Shown one piece after another: positions 1 through 8,139 of a DNA stretch of 64,000 nt. A program made the translations under genes and the position numbers. The DNA is from Vulcanimicrobiota bacterium. Lineage in GTDB: Bacteria; Vulcanimicrobiota; Vulcanimicrobiia; Vulcanimicrobiales; Vulcanimicrobiaceae. The notes below the pieces were generated by a model, which was given only the letters and a program-made list of their open reading frames with translations, was not told where the DNA came from and ran no database searches. Where the stretch lies: the NCBI GenBank assembly GCA_027459645.1, contig DAIDHQ010000014.1:22178-86177 (forward strand), written 5' to 3'. Each line of letters starts with the position of its first letter. Within the stretch, counting starts at the first letter, position 1.

Positions 1-974
1 TCGGCCGTGTGCTCCGTCCGCATGGAAGACGTCAGAACGTCGGGATTCCACACGCGCGGATGCGAGAAATCTTCCGGATCGTCAAGGATCCCGTGAAGAC
101 GCTTTGCATAGTCGGACATCGCCTTGAGCATCGCCTTGCGGTACGTCTTGTTCAACGGTACTTCGTCCGAATCGAAGAGAACGTCGAACTGGTCGAGATC
201 TGGAAGATCTAAGATCGCATCGCCGACGCTCGGTCCTTTCGGAAGAAAGTCGAACGGATGCATCGTGTTCTTTTGTTTTTCTTCGCTCCGACGTTTGGGC
301 ACCGGCTTCACGGACGGAATCGGATAAGACGGTAGCGGCATATCGGCGCGAGCACCAAGCAAGATTAGGCGCTTCCGGTCCTGCGGCACGCCGTAATTGG
401 CAGCGCTGAGAATCGCACGTTTGCGAACATCTTCGACTTCGACAGCGACTTTATATCCATGCTTTTTCAGTCGCGTAATCAAACGCGAGAGAATACTCGC
501 ATGGCCGCCAGAGGCCATTCCCGGAACGTTCTCCATAACAAAGTACTTGGGCTGAATCGCGCCAATGAGGTTTGCGAACTTGTATACGAGTTTGTTGCGC
601 GGGTCATCGACATCGCGCTTTCCCATCGTGGAAAATCCTTGACAGCTTGGCCCGCCGACGATGGCGTCGATTTCCCCGGTCCATTCGCGTTCATCGCGAC
701 CGTGCGCGATGAAGCCGCGTTTCGCAGCAGCAAGCAAATCGCTTGCTTCGACCTTGGCGATGTCGTCACAAACGATTTCGGTCAGCGGAAAATTGAACGA
801 ATGCACGGCTGCGTGAACCGGATCGTACTCGACCGATGCGACGACGTCGAAGCCGGCTTGTTCGAATCCAAGCGACAAACCGCCGACGCCCGAAAACAAA
901 TCTATGGCGATCGGTCGGCGCCGTTCGCGCCCCTCCTCGCGTCCCCGTTCCTTCGTTTCGGCAATGTTCAGCAC
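1..974 (-). CDS. DNA (cytosine-5-)-methyltransferase, C-terminus beyond the window
   Basis: Transfers a methyl group from S-adenosylmethionine to C5 of cytosine in DNA. The reading frame is open from a GTG at 972-974 (GGAG about 10 bases upstream) to the left edge, giving 324 residues with no stop. Motif I DLFSGVGGLSLGF is near residues 25-37, the catalytic loop GGPSCQGFS has the nucleophile Cys111, and the motif VI ENV is at 148-150. The second Pro of the usual PPCQ loop is Ser here, a common natural variant. The target-recognition region lies outside the window. No cognate restriction gene is recognisable beside it, so it could be solitary or part of a type II system whose partner is to the left. 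It sits in an accessory block ending at tRNA-Leu, which suggests horizontal acquisition. Confidence 0.93.
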   Translation of the reverse strand, partial: MLNIAETKERGREEGRERRRPIAIDLFSGVGGLSLGFEQAGFDVVASVEYDPVHAAVHSFNFPLTEIVCDDIAKVEASDLLAAAKRGFIAHGRDEREWTGEIDAIVGGPSCQGFSTMGKRDVDDPRNKLVYKFANLIGAIQPKYFVMENVPGMASGGHASILSRLITRLKKHGYKVAVEVEDVRKRAILSAANYGVPQDRKRLILLGARADMPLPSYPIPSVKPVPKRRSEEKQKNTMHPFDFLPKGPSVGDAILDLPDLDQFDVLFDSDEVPLNKTYRKAMLKAMSDYAKRLHGILDDPEDFSHPRVWNPDVLTSSMRTEHTA

Positions 975-1166
975 ATTAGAAAACTCCGCTAGAAATAGAA
1001 AGCCACGCCGCTCTTACGCGCGACGCGGAACGACGCTCGTTCAACCGCCGCGGCTGCGAAGTCTTTGTGAGTCGTTTTGAAAGCTGTGGATGCGGGTGGA
1101 CAACAGCGGTGGATTCTGTGGACATCGTGATCGGCATCGACGCCGGTTGGTCGACGAAGGTTGCGC

Positions 1167-1862
1167 TCAACGCGATAGCCACTCGCTTAGGACAGCCGAC
1201 ACCTGGAGGTCCCGCTCTTCGATTGGATAGGTGGCCTGCTTAGCGATGAGACTGCAGATGCCGATGACACCCTCGGCACCAGAGGGCGGTGGACTGGAGC
1301 CCCTGGCACGCCAGGCTTGAGCAAAGGCCGCGTACTCCTCGGCCCCAATGCTCCAGAGGCGGATTTCTGGCGGATCGCCTCCGCCGACATCAGCGGCCCA
1401 TGCTCGGGCTTCGGCGATGGCGAGCTGGTCCTGAATGTTGGCGAAAGACAACTGTTTCGGCTGCGAGCCGGTCAGTCGCGGCAGCAACCGCACCATTTCG
1501 GCGGCGGTCTTTCGCTCGATCGAGCCGGCGCTAACCGCGCGGGTCATAACATCGGCAAAGCGATCATAGTGCCCGAACACAAAGAGCATCACAACGGGAT
1601 TTACCCACGCCTTGCCGGCGAGACGGCTCAACGCTCCACCAACCTCCCACGTGCGCTCCGCATCCGGTTGGTTGATTTTCTTGGCTCGTAGTTGGCGGAT
1701 GTAATCCTGAAGCTCAGCGGCCTTGGCTACATTGGGCACGTCTTCGGGCAGCTTGGAGCGTCGCGTCGCCGTGGCATGACGACCCAACTCGCCGGGATAG
1801 GCTGAGTTGAGGAAATTGCTGATCCGTTCCCGGAACGGTCGCGCTACCGCGTGCGAACTCAT
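1167..1862 (-). CDS. Hypothetical protein, 231 aa
   Basis: I do not recognise this protein. It is soluble, with mixed charge, no signal peptide and no clear membrane segment. It contains a short aromatic patch (MLFVFGHYDRF) near residue 91. It lies upstream of the cytosine methyltransferase on the same strand, with a gap of about 190 bases, so it may share its fate as accessory DNA or be a partner of the methyltransferase. That link is only positional. The start is supported by a perfect TATAAT on the minus strand (1872-1877) that leaves only 9 bases before the ATG, and by the lack of a Shine-Dalgarno sequence, so translation is probably leaderless. Confidence 0.6.
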   Translation of the reverse strand: MSSHAVARPFRERISNFLNSAYPGELGRHATATRRSKLPEDVPNVAKAAELQDYIRQLRAKKINQPDAERTWEVGGALSRLAGKAWVNPVVMLFVFGHYDRFADVMTRAVSAGSIERKTAAEMVRLLPRLTGSQPKQLSFANIQDQLAIAEARAWAADVGGGDPPEIRLWSIGAEEYAAFAQAWRARGSSPPPSGAEGVIGICSLIAKQATYPIEERDLQVSAVLSEWLSR

Positions 1863-1871
1863 CGTGTGGGA

Positions 1872-1877
1872 ATTATA
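1872..1877 (-). promoter_or_regulatory. Perfect -10 box for the 231-aa hypothetical gene
   Basis: TATAAT is read on the minus strand, with 9 bases between it and the ATG at 1862. This spacing puts the likely transcript start within two or three bases of the start codon, as in leaderless mRNAs. No good -35 hexamer is visible at 16-18 bases upstream. Confidence 0.55.
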
Positions 1878-2028
1878 TCAGTTTCCACACGGTTCCACGA
1901 GGGCGGGCAGGCAAATCGCCCTCTTTATCTCGACTCCGGCCTCATTTCCCCGCAGGCCGCCCCTTTTCTCAAGATCCGGGCTTGGATCATTATGTATCCG
2001 CTAACCGAGTTACCCGACGGTCACTCGC

Positions 2029-2193
2029 ATGGCAAAAGAAAGGGACCCGCTGGCCGGCGGGCCCCTCCGAAAATGGCTAGGCGCTCAAGATTCCAGTCAC
2101 GACGCCGTCGCCACCATCATGGGATCCATTCTCGGCCAGGATCCCGGGAAAGGTCAAGTCGACTTTTTCAATGTCCCTGTCTCCTCAACCTGA
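2029..2193 (+). CDS. Small hypothetical protein, 54 aa, first gene of the transposase train
   Basis: An ATG at 2029 opens a 54-codon frame ending in TGA at 2191-2193. Its end overlaps the start of the next gene in another frame by 23 bases. The same overlapped architecture continues through four more genes. Composition is mixed, with no signal peptide or membrane segment. I do not recognise it. Support is mainly positional: it is in the right orientation, starts the train, and fills sequence that would otherwise be empty. It could also be non-coding leader sequence. Confidence 0.35.
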   Translation: MAKERDPLAGGPLRKWLGAQDSSHDAVATIMGSILGQDPGKGQVDFFNVPVSST

Positions 2194-2539
2194 GGGGTCG
2201 CGGGGGGCTGACCGCCTCGAAGCCGGGGCGGTCAGCAACCCGGGCACCCAGCTCAACGTCAGCGGACGGCAGTCCGCGGCCTCTACCCTCGCGACCGTCA
2301 TCTATTCCGACCCGCCGGGGCCGTTCGATGCCGTCATGAAAGAACACGACCTGTTCTTCCGAGACATCGCGCGCCTCGCGGACGTTCCGATTCAGCTCGT
2401 TGGAGAAGCCGGAAACCACCTCTCTAATCGGGAGATGCTGGACCTTCTCGCGGCCATCGACGTCGCGGCGCCCGCGGCAAAGAAGTGTCACGAGATCCTC
2501 GTGCGGCTCGCCGACCCGAAACGGTGGGCTGGTCGATGA
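2171..2539 (+). CDS. Hypothetical protein, 122 aa, in the transposase train
   Basis: The frame runs from ATG 2171 to a TGA that overlaps the next ATG (ATGA at 2536-2539), the sign of translational coupling. The N-terminal third is low-complexity and probably disordered. The C-terminal part from about residue 55 is a plausible small helical domain resembling a DNA-binding helical bundle, though I see no clear helix-turn-helix. No function is recognised. The codon-level coupling to its neighbours suggests the five genes act as one mobile or accessory module. Confidence 0.5.
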   Translation: MSLSPQPEGSRGADRLEAGAVSNPGTQLNVSGRQSAASTLATVIYSDPPGPFDAVMKEHDLFFRDIARLADVPIQLVGEAGNHLSNREMLDLLAAIDVAAPAAKKCHEILVRLADPKRWAGR

Positions 2540-2985
2540 GGTACACGTCGATCAATTCTAAACTGCCGAAGTCGGTGCACGACCGAGTCAAGGCAGTCCT
2601 CGCCCTAAACCCCCAAAGCCCGTACGAGTCAGTGCTCGAGGCCTGGGGCAACGCCCCGCCCGGCGTCCACAACCCGATCGAAGAGGTCGTGCGCAAGTGC
2701 CGCCTCTCCGAGATCGAGATGGCGCTCGCGTTGGACTGCTCGATGCACGAGGCGGCGGCGCTGCGCGTGATCGGCCACGAATTGTCGAAGCGGGAGGCGC
2801 TGGTCATCGTAGCGATTCTGCTCGATCTGGCGGTCGTAACGGTGGAAACGCTTAAGGAGCGCAATCGCTGGCGCCACGGGTCGTATCTCGACGAGGCGCT
2901 GCGGGTCGTCTTCGAGGCGCACACTCTGCCCGGCTATCGATACGTCGGCAACGGCACCTGGGTTCGGGTGAAAAATGTTGCCTGA
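2536..2985 (+). CDS. Hypothetical protein, 149 aa, in the transposase train
   Basis: Starts at the ATG overlapping the previous stop and ends overlapping the next start by 11 bases. A longer in-frame start at 2485 exists but would overlap the upstream gene by 55 bases. The protein is largely helical with alternating charged and hydrophobic segments. A hydrophobic helix near residues 90-105 (LVIVAILLDLAVVTVETL) is flanked by charged residues and may be a buried helix rather than a membrane span. I see no catalytic motif. Function is unknown; it probably belongs with the transposase-like gene downstream. Confidence 0.55.
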   Translation: MRYTSINSKLPKSVHDRVKAVLALNPQSPYESVLEAWGNAPPGVHNPIEEVVRKCRLSEIEMALALDCSMHEAAALRVIGHELSKREALVIVAILLDLAVVTVETLKERNRWRHGSYLDEALRVVFEAHTLPGYRYVGNGTWVRVKNVA

Positions 2986-3307
2986 CAAAAAAAAGCCGAT
3001 CAACATCCCCGACGGTTTGTTTCAGCCGCCCGATACGAGGTGCTCGTTCGTCCAGGGCAGCCTCTGGATCGTGCGGTTGGATAAAAACGAACCGGCAATC
3101 GTCGTCGACATCAGCGCGTCGAGTTCGAGGTGCTTTCAACATGGGCACGACGACTGCGAACACATCCGACTCGCTCGCGCCGAACATCAGCGACTCTTCA
3201 AGGTATACGGCCCGTCCATTCCCGATACGGAAACCGTGATGCTCGACGCAGTGATGAACGCGTTCGAGACGGTGCTTCCTCCGTCGAGCGAAGAAGGTGC
3301 GGCATGA
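2975..3307 (+). CDS. Small SWIM-like zinc-finger protein, 110 aa
   Basis: Residues 20-70 read as a beta hairpin followed by CFQHGHDDCEHI, close to the SWIM zinc-finger pattern CxCx(n)CxH but with His replacing the second Cys. SWIM domains bind DNA or protein and occur with transposases. The gene overlaps the upstream gene by 11 bases and the downstream transposase by an ATGA. The transposase itself carries a second SWIM-like segment, so the two may have arisen by splitting or duplication. The zinc-finger assignment rests on spacing and context; no enzyme motif is visible. Confidence 0.55.
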   Translation: MLPDKKKPINIPDGLFQPPDTRCSFVQGSLWIVRLDKNEPAIVVDISASSSRCFQHGHDDCEHIRLARAEHQRLFKVYGPSIPDTETVMLDAVMNAFETVLPPSSEEGAA

Positions 3308-4971
3308 TCAAGGACAAGCGCGAGATCAACGGTGTTGCCGAACAGCTCAAGGCGTTCGGCTTCACCGGGTCCCTGATGTTGCTGCCGCCGATGCTTCCTG
3401 ATGCCGAAGCCGAAGCGACCTACGCTTCGCGCTTCGACATCGAAAAGCCGAGCGAGACGCTGTGGTACTTCAAGTCGCTTCGCGACCCCGAGCGCGTCAT
3501 CTGCAAGGTCCAAAGGAAATCGGGCGACAGGGTTACGGGCAACTGTCAATCGTTCAAGAGCAATCGCGCTGGAGCTTGCGGTCATTCCGCATACTACTGC
3601 CTTCAAAACGACCTCCCGGTTCCAGGCCCGTATCTCTTGTCACGACGACTGGAGGCGGCTCAAATTCTCCACTGGCCCGGTAGGGCGGCTGTAACACGTG
3701 ACAATCGAGCGAGGCAAGACGAGCAGATGTTGCTCCGCGAGCACTTGTATCGTCTGTGCTTACCGCTCAAGGATCCGCGTCCGAGAAAACGTGGCGGCGG
3801 CCAACCGCGCTTTCCGTATCGTGCGCTGGTGTACACCTTTCTCGTGCAGGTGGCCGAAGGGTACACCGACGTAAAGGCCGCGGCCCAGATGGCGAACGAT
3901 CCGTGGTTCCAACTCCTTACCGGCGACCGTTCCCACTACAAAAAGAACGGGGGTCCAAGCGACGAGACGTTGTCGAAGCTGATCTGGTCGTACCCGCTCT
4001 ATGAAGACGTGCAAAAACTGCTCGCTCTATCGGCAGCATGCGGGAAGCGAATGGATTCGATGGTGGACATCGACGCGACCGGCTTCGGCTCGACGAAGTT
4101 GGGGAACTGGTTCGCAAAGATCTATTCTCGTGCGAAGGACAAAGACGACGACGACGACATGACCCAGACGACCAGCGATGCCGAGCAAATAGATCAAGCG
4201 CCAGGCGGTAAGGTGAGTGCCTTTAAGCGCGTACGCGGAAAGGGCTTCATTAAAGTACACACGATACATGGGGTCGAGAGCGGTCTGATCTACGGTGTCG
4301 ACTGCACCTTGGATTTCGGTCCCGGCACGTCGGATACGAGACACTTCCAAACGCTGTTGCGGAAGGTGCTCGACATCAACTCCAAGATCCGAGTTGTCCT
4401 GGCAGACAAGGGCTATTGGAAGGCGGAGCACTTCGAGTTCGCTCAGCGGCTGGGCATTCTGCTGATGGTGATGCGTAAGAAGAACGTCTCGGTCGACAAC
4501 GCCGAAGTAGGACGCGAATCGATCGCGTTCCTCGAATACCTCCGCCTCAATCACCCCGCCGTGTATCGGACGTTCTACCGATATCGCCAAGCGATCGAGG
4601 CGGTGTTCTCGGGGCAGAAGCGCGTAACGGGACACATCCGACGACGGGTGCGCAAGAAGGAGCGGGAGCGGATCGAAGGGCTGCAGACGACGCTCTCGGC
4701 GAACGCAAGCATTGACTGGCGGGCCATGGAAAAGGCCAACCCCGAAGTCAAGAAGCCGCGCAACTGGGAGGATGCCTTCAGTTTTGCGGCGGCACTTATT
4801 GCACAAGAGATCGTCGGACGGGCGCAGTTCACCGAGGCGAATGCGATGGGCATCGCTTACAACCTCAGAGAGATCATCAAGTGGGAACTGCAGACCGGCG
4901 AAAAGATGGACCTGTGGGCCGGCAGCAGCTTTACGCCGATTAGGCGAGTTCATCTCCCAAGCGCGTCCTGA
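3304..4971 (+). mobile_element. DDE-type transposase gene with N-terminal SWIM-like zinc finger, 555 aa
   Basis: This is an RNase-H-fold transposase of the IS4/DDE_Tnp_1 type that would cut and join element ends. Candidate triad residues are D255 or D257 (VDIDATGFG), D368 (VVLADKGYW) and E432 (RQAIEAVFSGQKR); the last motif has the usual Y/RxxxE shape with a basic tail. An N-terminal segment with C81, C92 and H94 resembles a SWIM finger in which one Cys is Ser. An Asp-rich insertion (DKDDDDDM) lies between the first and second catalytic residues. The chosen start (ATG 3304) overlaps the previous stop; the longer frame from 3130 would cover the previous gene. No frameshift or early stop is seen, so the gene looks intact. 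I could not identify both terminal inverted repeats of the element. Confidence 0.8.
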
Positions 4972-4990
4972 TCGACCGGGAAACCGCAAA

Positions 4991-5030
4991 AAGAAGAGCC
5001 CGTCAGTACGACGGGCTCTTCTTTTTTATT
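4991..5030 (+). terminator. Intrinsic terminator after the transposase train
   Basis: A perfect 14-bp stem (4991-5004 paired with 5010-5023) has a 5-base loop and is followed by a T-rich run. It sits 20 bases after the transposase stop and closes the + strand transcription unit. It also insulates the train from tRNA-Leu on the other strand. Confidence 0.9.
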
Positions 5031-5041
5031 GTTTTTGACGT

Positions 5042-5110
5042 TATCCCAAAGTATTCGGATCGTCGTTTCGCTATCCCAAAGTATTCAGTCGGTTTCAGAA
5101 TACTTTGGAT
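5042..5110. repeat. Cluster of 15-bp repeats beside tRNA-Leu
   Basis: TATCCCAAAGTATTC occurs at 5042-5056 and again at 5072-5086, exactly 30 bases apart. A third copy in inverted orientation (GAATACTTTGGA) is at 5098-5109. The array lies between the transposase terminator and the 3' end of tRNA-Leu. It could be transposase or recombinase binding sites at an element end, or iteron-like regulatory sites. I found no matching copy near the left end of the train. Confidence 0.8.
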
Positions 5111-5122
5111 GTAGCTGGCCGT

Positions 5123-5209
5123 TGGTGCTCAGGAAGGGACTCGAACCCCCACGATGTTGCCACCACTGGTACCTGAAACCAGCGCGTCTACCAATTCCGC
5201 CACCTGAGC
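5123..5209 (-). tRNA. tRNA-Leu(CAG)
   Basis: The acceptor stem GCTCAGG pairs with CCTGAGC. The anticodon stem-loop CTGGT-TTCAGGT-ACCAG gives anticodon CAG, read for leucine CUG codons. A long variable arm typical of leucine tRNAs is present, and the T-loop is TTCGAGT. The discriminator A and CCA are encoded (5123-5126). Two of the T-stem pairs are G-U. The tRNA 3' end faces the accessory block to its left. Confidence 0.95.
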
Positions 5210-5253
5210 ATAGGGCCACCGCGCCCGCGCGATGCGGCCGAACCCGATTCTTG

Positions 5254-5279
5254 AAACTCCCCTCATTTCCTGGGGGTTT
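5254..5279. other. Short hairpin upstream of the HtrA-like gene
   Basis: AAACTCCCC pairs with GGGGGTTT across a 9-base loop with one bulged T. It lies 12 bases before the proposed protease start and on the 5' side of tRNA-Leu. It may modulate translation of the protease or be incidental; there is no T-run on the + side. Confidence 0.35.
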
Positions 5280-5291
5280 CCGGGTGCACGT

Positions 5292-6167
5292 ATGACCCAA
5301 GTCCTACCTTTGTCGCATAACGATGCTCTCGATCCGTACTCCGAATCCGTCACTGGCGCCGCCGAGCGCGTCAGCCCGTCGGTCGTCTCGATCGAGGTGC
5401 GTAGCGGCCGATCCGGCGGGAACGGCTCCGGCTTCGTCTTTACGCCCGATGGATTCATTTTGACCAACAGCCACGTGGTGCACGAGAGCGAGTGGATCGG
5501 CGTGGCCCTGCTCGACGGCCGTGAGCTGCCGGCGCGCCTGGCCGGCGACTCGTCGCGCGTTCGCCCCGGGCAACTCGCGATCGCCGTCGGCAATCCGTAC
5601 GGGCTCGCGTACACCGTCACCGCCGGAGTCGTAAGCGCGCTCGGTCGCACGTTGCGCTCCCAATCCGGGCGGTTGATGGACAACATCATTCAAACCGACG
5701 CCGCGCTCAATCCGGGAAACTCCGGCGGTCCGCTCGTGGATGCAAGCGGCGACGTCATCGGCGTCAACACCGCCGTGCTGCCGGGTCAAGGCTTGTGCTT
5801 TGCGATCGCGATCAACACCGCGAAGCACGTAGCCGGCTTGTTGATGCGCGATGGGAAAGTACGACGCGGATACTTCGGTATCGCCGGTCAAGACGTCACG
5901 CTTTCGCGCGCTGCCGCGCGGCGATTCGAACTCTCCGATCCGCGAGCCGTCCTGATCGCAAGCGTCGAACCGGGTAGCCCTGCGTCGACCTCACATCTTC
6001 GGGAAGGCGACGTACTGCTTGCGATTGAAGGCGAGCGCATCGCCGGCATCGACGATCTTCACAAACGCCTGACCTCCATAGACTTGAGCCGGCCGTACAA
6101 GCTCGACGTGCTGCGAAAGAGCGAGCGCTTGTCCACCATCATCTTGCCGGTCGAGTCTCCAACATGA
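5292..6167 (+). CDS. HtrA/DegP-family trypsin-like protein with PDZ domain, apparently missing the catalytic Asp
   Basis: HtrA proteins are serine proteases that handle damaged proteins in the periplasm. Residues 15-190 form the trypsin-like domain: His61 in LTNSHVV and Ser144 in NPGNSGGPL are present. Residues 195-285 form a PDZ domain. Between the His and Ser, family members normally carry a segment with TDLAVL that holds the catalytic Asp. Here [20 protein letters not shown] runs straight on, and about 20-25 residues seem to be missing around nucleotides 5536-5560 with no loss of frame. There is no signal peptide or membrane anchor from this start (ATG 5292). A longer frame from 5232 overlaps the hairpin and adds no recognisable anchor. 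The stop overlaps the MFS gene start (ATGA), so the two are probably co-transcribed. Confidence 0.85.
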   Translation: MTQVLPLSHNDALDPYSESVTGAAERVSPSVVSIEVRSGRSGGNGSGFVFTPDGFILTNSHVVHESEWIGVALLDGRELPARLAGDSSRVRPGQLAIAVGNPYGLAYTVTAGVVSALGRTLRSQSGRLMDNIIQTDAALNPGNSGGPLVDASGDVIGVNTAVLPGQGLCFAIAINTAKHVAGLLMRDGKVRRGYFGIAGQDVTLSRAAARRFELSDPRAVLIASVEPGSPASTSHLREGDVLLAIEGERIAGIDDLHKRLTSIDLSRPYKLDVLRKSERLSTIILPVESPT

Positions 6168-7363
6168 TTCGCAAACTCTTACCGATCCTCGGCATCACGT
6201 TCATCGACATCATCGGATTCAGCATGCTGCTTCCGCTCTTGCCGTATTTCGTGACGCACTTCGGTATGAGCGCATTCGTCGTGGGCATCTTGATGTCGAC
6301 GTTCTCGCTGTGTCAACTCGTCTCCGGACCGATTTGGGGGAACGTCTCGGATCGCATCGGCCGCAAGGCGGTGCTGGTCATTAGCCAAGTCGGTGCGACG
6401 ATCGGTTGGGCGATGCTGGCGTTCGCGCCCAACATCTTCTGGGTTTTCATCGCGCGCATCGTCGAAGGCGTATCCGGCGGCAACATCGGCATCACGCAAG
6501 CCTACGTCGCCGACGTGGTGGAAGCGAAAGACCGTTCGCGCGCGTTCGGCTATATCGGCGCGACATTCGCCGCCGGCATGGTTTTCGGTCCCGTCGGCGG
6601 CGGAATACTGTTTGCAAAGTTCGGTTTTACGGCGCCGTTTCTCGCCGCCTCGGGCTTGCAGTTTCTCACGCTCGTTCTCACGCTTCTACTGCTGCCCGAA
6701 TCGCGAAAGAAGAACGAAGAAGGCGAAGCCCACGTGGGCCTTCGCGAAATCGCCTCCACGTTTACCAAGCCGCGGCTCTCGCCGCTTCTACTGCAGAAGC
6801 TCGCGCTTTCGCTCGCACTCTACGGCTGGTATTCTTCGATCGCGCTCTATCTCGCGGGCCAATTGCACTTCGACGTCGTTCGAACGACGCAATACTTCTC
6901 GATCTTCGCGGTTCTCAACGTCTTCGTGAACGGCATCGGCGTCGGCCGGACCGCGCGCGCGCTCGGCGACCGTCTAATGTCGACGCTCGGTCTCGTGTTG
7001 CTCGTCCTCGCCTTTGCGTCGGCTCCATTCGTGCATACGGTGTGGGGGTTGGTCGGCACGATGGTGCTCTTTGCGTTCGGCGGCGCCTACGCACAGAACG
7101 GTCTGACGGCGATGATTTCCAACACGGCCACCGATCGCGAGCAGGGGACGGTGCTCGGCGTCGGCTCGTCGCTGGACTCGCTTTCGGGCATTCTCTCCCC
7201 GCCCGTGTCGACCGGGCTCATCGCCCGCTACGGCTCCCCGTTTGCGAGCGTCGAATCCCTCGTCGTCGCGATTATCGCGCTGGCGCTTGGGATCCGCAAT
7301 GCAACTGTGGCCGCTTCGACCGATACCAACGAAGTGACACCTCAACTCCAGGAGACCGTGTAA
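6164..7363 (+). CDS. MFS transporter, TetA/drug-efflux type, 399 aa
   Basis: A twelve-helix major facilitator in the inner membrane, probably exporting small molecules by proton antiport. The MFS motif A signature appears in the loop after helix 2 ([14 protein letters not shown], near residues 59-72). A motif C-like Gly/Pro-rich stretch ([16 protein letters not shown]) is in helix 5. The length is normal for the family. The start overlaps the protease stop and the stop overlaps the next start (TAATG), so it is in the middle of a three-gene operon. Substrate cannot be read from sequence; closest overall form is the TetA-like drug:H+ antiporter group. Confidence 0.9.
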   Translation: MIRKLLPILGITFIDIIGFSMLLPLLPYFVTHFGMSAFVVGILMSTFSLCQLVSGPIWGNVSDRIGRKAVLVISQVGATIGWAMLAFAPNIFWVFIARIVEGVSGGNIGITQAYVADVVEAKDRSRAFGYIGATFAAGMVFGPVGGGILFAKFGFTAPFLAASGLQFLTLVLTLLLLPESRKKNEEGEAHVGLREIASTFTKPRLSPLLLQKLALSLALYGWYSSIALYLAGQLHFDVVRTTQYFSIFAVLNVFVNGIGVGRTARALGDRLMSTLGLVLLVLAFASAPFVHTVWGLVGTMVLFAFGGAYAQNGLTAMISNTATDREQGTVLGVGSSLDSLSGILSPPVSTGLIARYGSPFASVESLVVAIIALALGIRNATVAASTDTNEVTPQLQETV

Positions 7364-8133
7364 TGAAAACGCAGATAATCGGTTCCACCCTGCCCGTTCT
7401 CGAGGTCACGTTAGAACCCAACGACAAGCTCGTCGCCGAAGCCGGCGAGTTTTCTTGGATGACGCAGACCGTCCAAATGAAAACCACGACGCAAACCGCC
7501 GGCGCGAAGGGGCTGATGGGTGTTTTTAAGCGCGCGGTCGGCGGCGGCGGTCTCTTTATGACCGAATATTCCGCCACGGGCGACGGCGCGATGGTCGCCT
7601 TCGCCGCGAAACTTCCCGGAAATATCGTGCCGGTCGACGTTGCTCCCGGACGCGAATACATGATTCACAAGCATGGCTTCGTGTGCGGAACCGAAGGCAT
7701 CGAACTCAGCGCCGGCTTCCAGCGGTCGCTCGGCGCGGGCATATTCGGCGGCGACGGATTCATCTTGCAGAAGATGGGCGGCACCAGCCACGCATTCGTT
7801 GCGCTCGGCGGCGAGATCGTTACCTACGATTTGGCCCCCGGCCAGTCGCTGAGCGTCCACCCCGGGCACGTCGGCATGTTCGAAGCCAGCGTGAACTTCG
7901 ACATCACGATCATGAAGGGGTTTATGAACGCGATCTTCGGCGGCGACGGGCTCTTCGTTGCGCGCTTGACCGGCCCCGGCAAAGTGTGGCTGCAATCGCT
8001 CACGATGCCGAACCTCGCGCAGGCTATCGCACCGTATCTTCCGAGCCAAGGCAACAATACCGAACAAAATGCGACCGCCGGCGTAGCCGGAGCGGTCGCG
8101 GGGTCGATCGTGAAAGGTCTCTTCAGCAAATAG
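7363..8133 (+). CDS. AIM24/TIGR00266 family protein, 256 aa
   Basis: Belongs to a family of beta-barrel-like proteins of unknown biochemical role, named after a yeast mitochondrial protein. Visible family features are the opening LPVLEVTLEPNDKLVAEAG, the repeated Gly-rich turns (GGGGLFM, GGDGFI, GGDGLF) and the GKVWLQSL motif near the C-terminus. A Gly/Ala tail ends the protein. It overlaps the MFS gene by one base and converges on ku with only six bases between them. Function is not known from sequence. Confidence 0.88.
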   Translation: MKTQIIGSTLPVLEVTLEPNDKLVAEAGEFSWMTQTVQMKTTTQTAGAKGLMGVFKRAVGGGGLFMTEYSATGDGAMVAFAAKLPGNIVPVDVAPGREYMIHKHGFVCGTEGIELSAGFQRSLGAGIFGGDGFILQKMGGTSHAFVALGGEIVTYDLAPGQSLSVHPGHVGMFEASVNFDITIMKGFMNAIFGGDGLFVARLTGPGKVWLQSLTMPNLAQAIAPYLPSQGNNTEQNATAGVAGAVAGSIVKGLFSK

Positions 8134-8139
8134 CCGCGA

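Noticed and set aside
479..992. Long frames on both strands across the methyltransferase region.
   Set aside because: They are in the wrong frame for the methyltransferase motifs and have the Arg-rich character of shadow frames.
976..1182. Minus-strand 68-codon frame upstream of the methyltransferase.
   Set aside because: Composition is unlike a protein and no family matches; the methyltransferase GTG at 974 overlaps its end only by chance.
1105..1248. A + strand frame opening with VIGIDAGWSTK, like the start of DUF429 proteins.
   Set aside because: It ends after about 48 codons and overlaps the end of the 231-aa gene on the other strand; the resemblance is only to a short opening motif.
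3130..3303. N-terminal extension of the transposase frame.
   Set aside because: It overlaps the SWIM-like gene completely, and the ATGA-coupled start at 3304 begins where family-like sequence starts.
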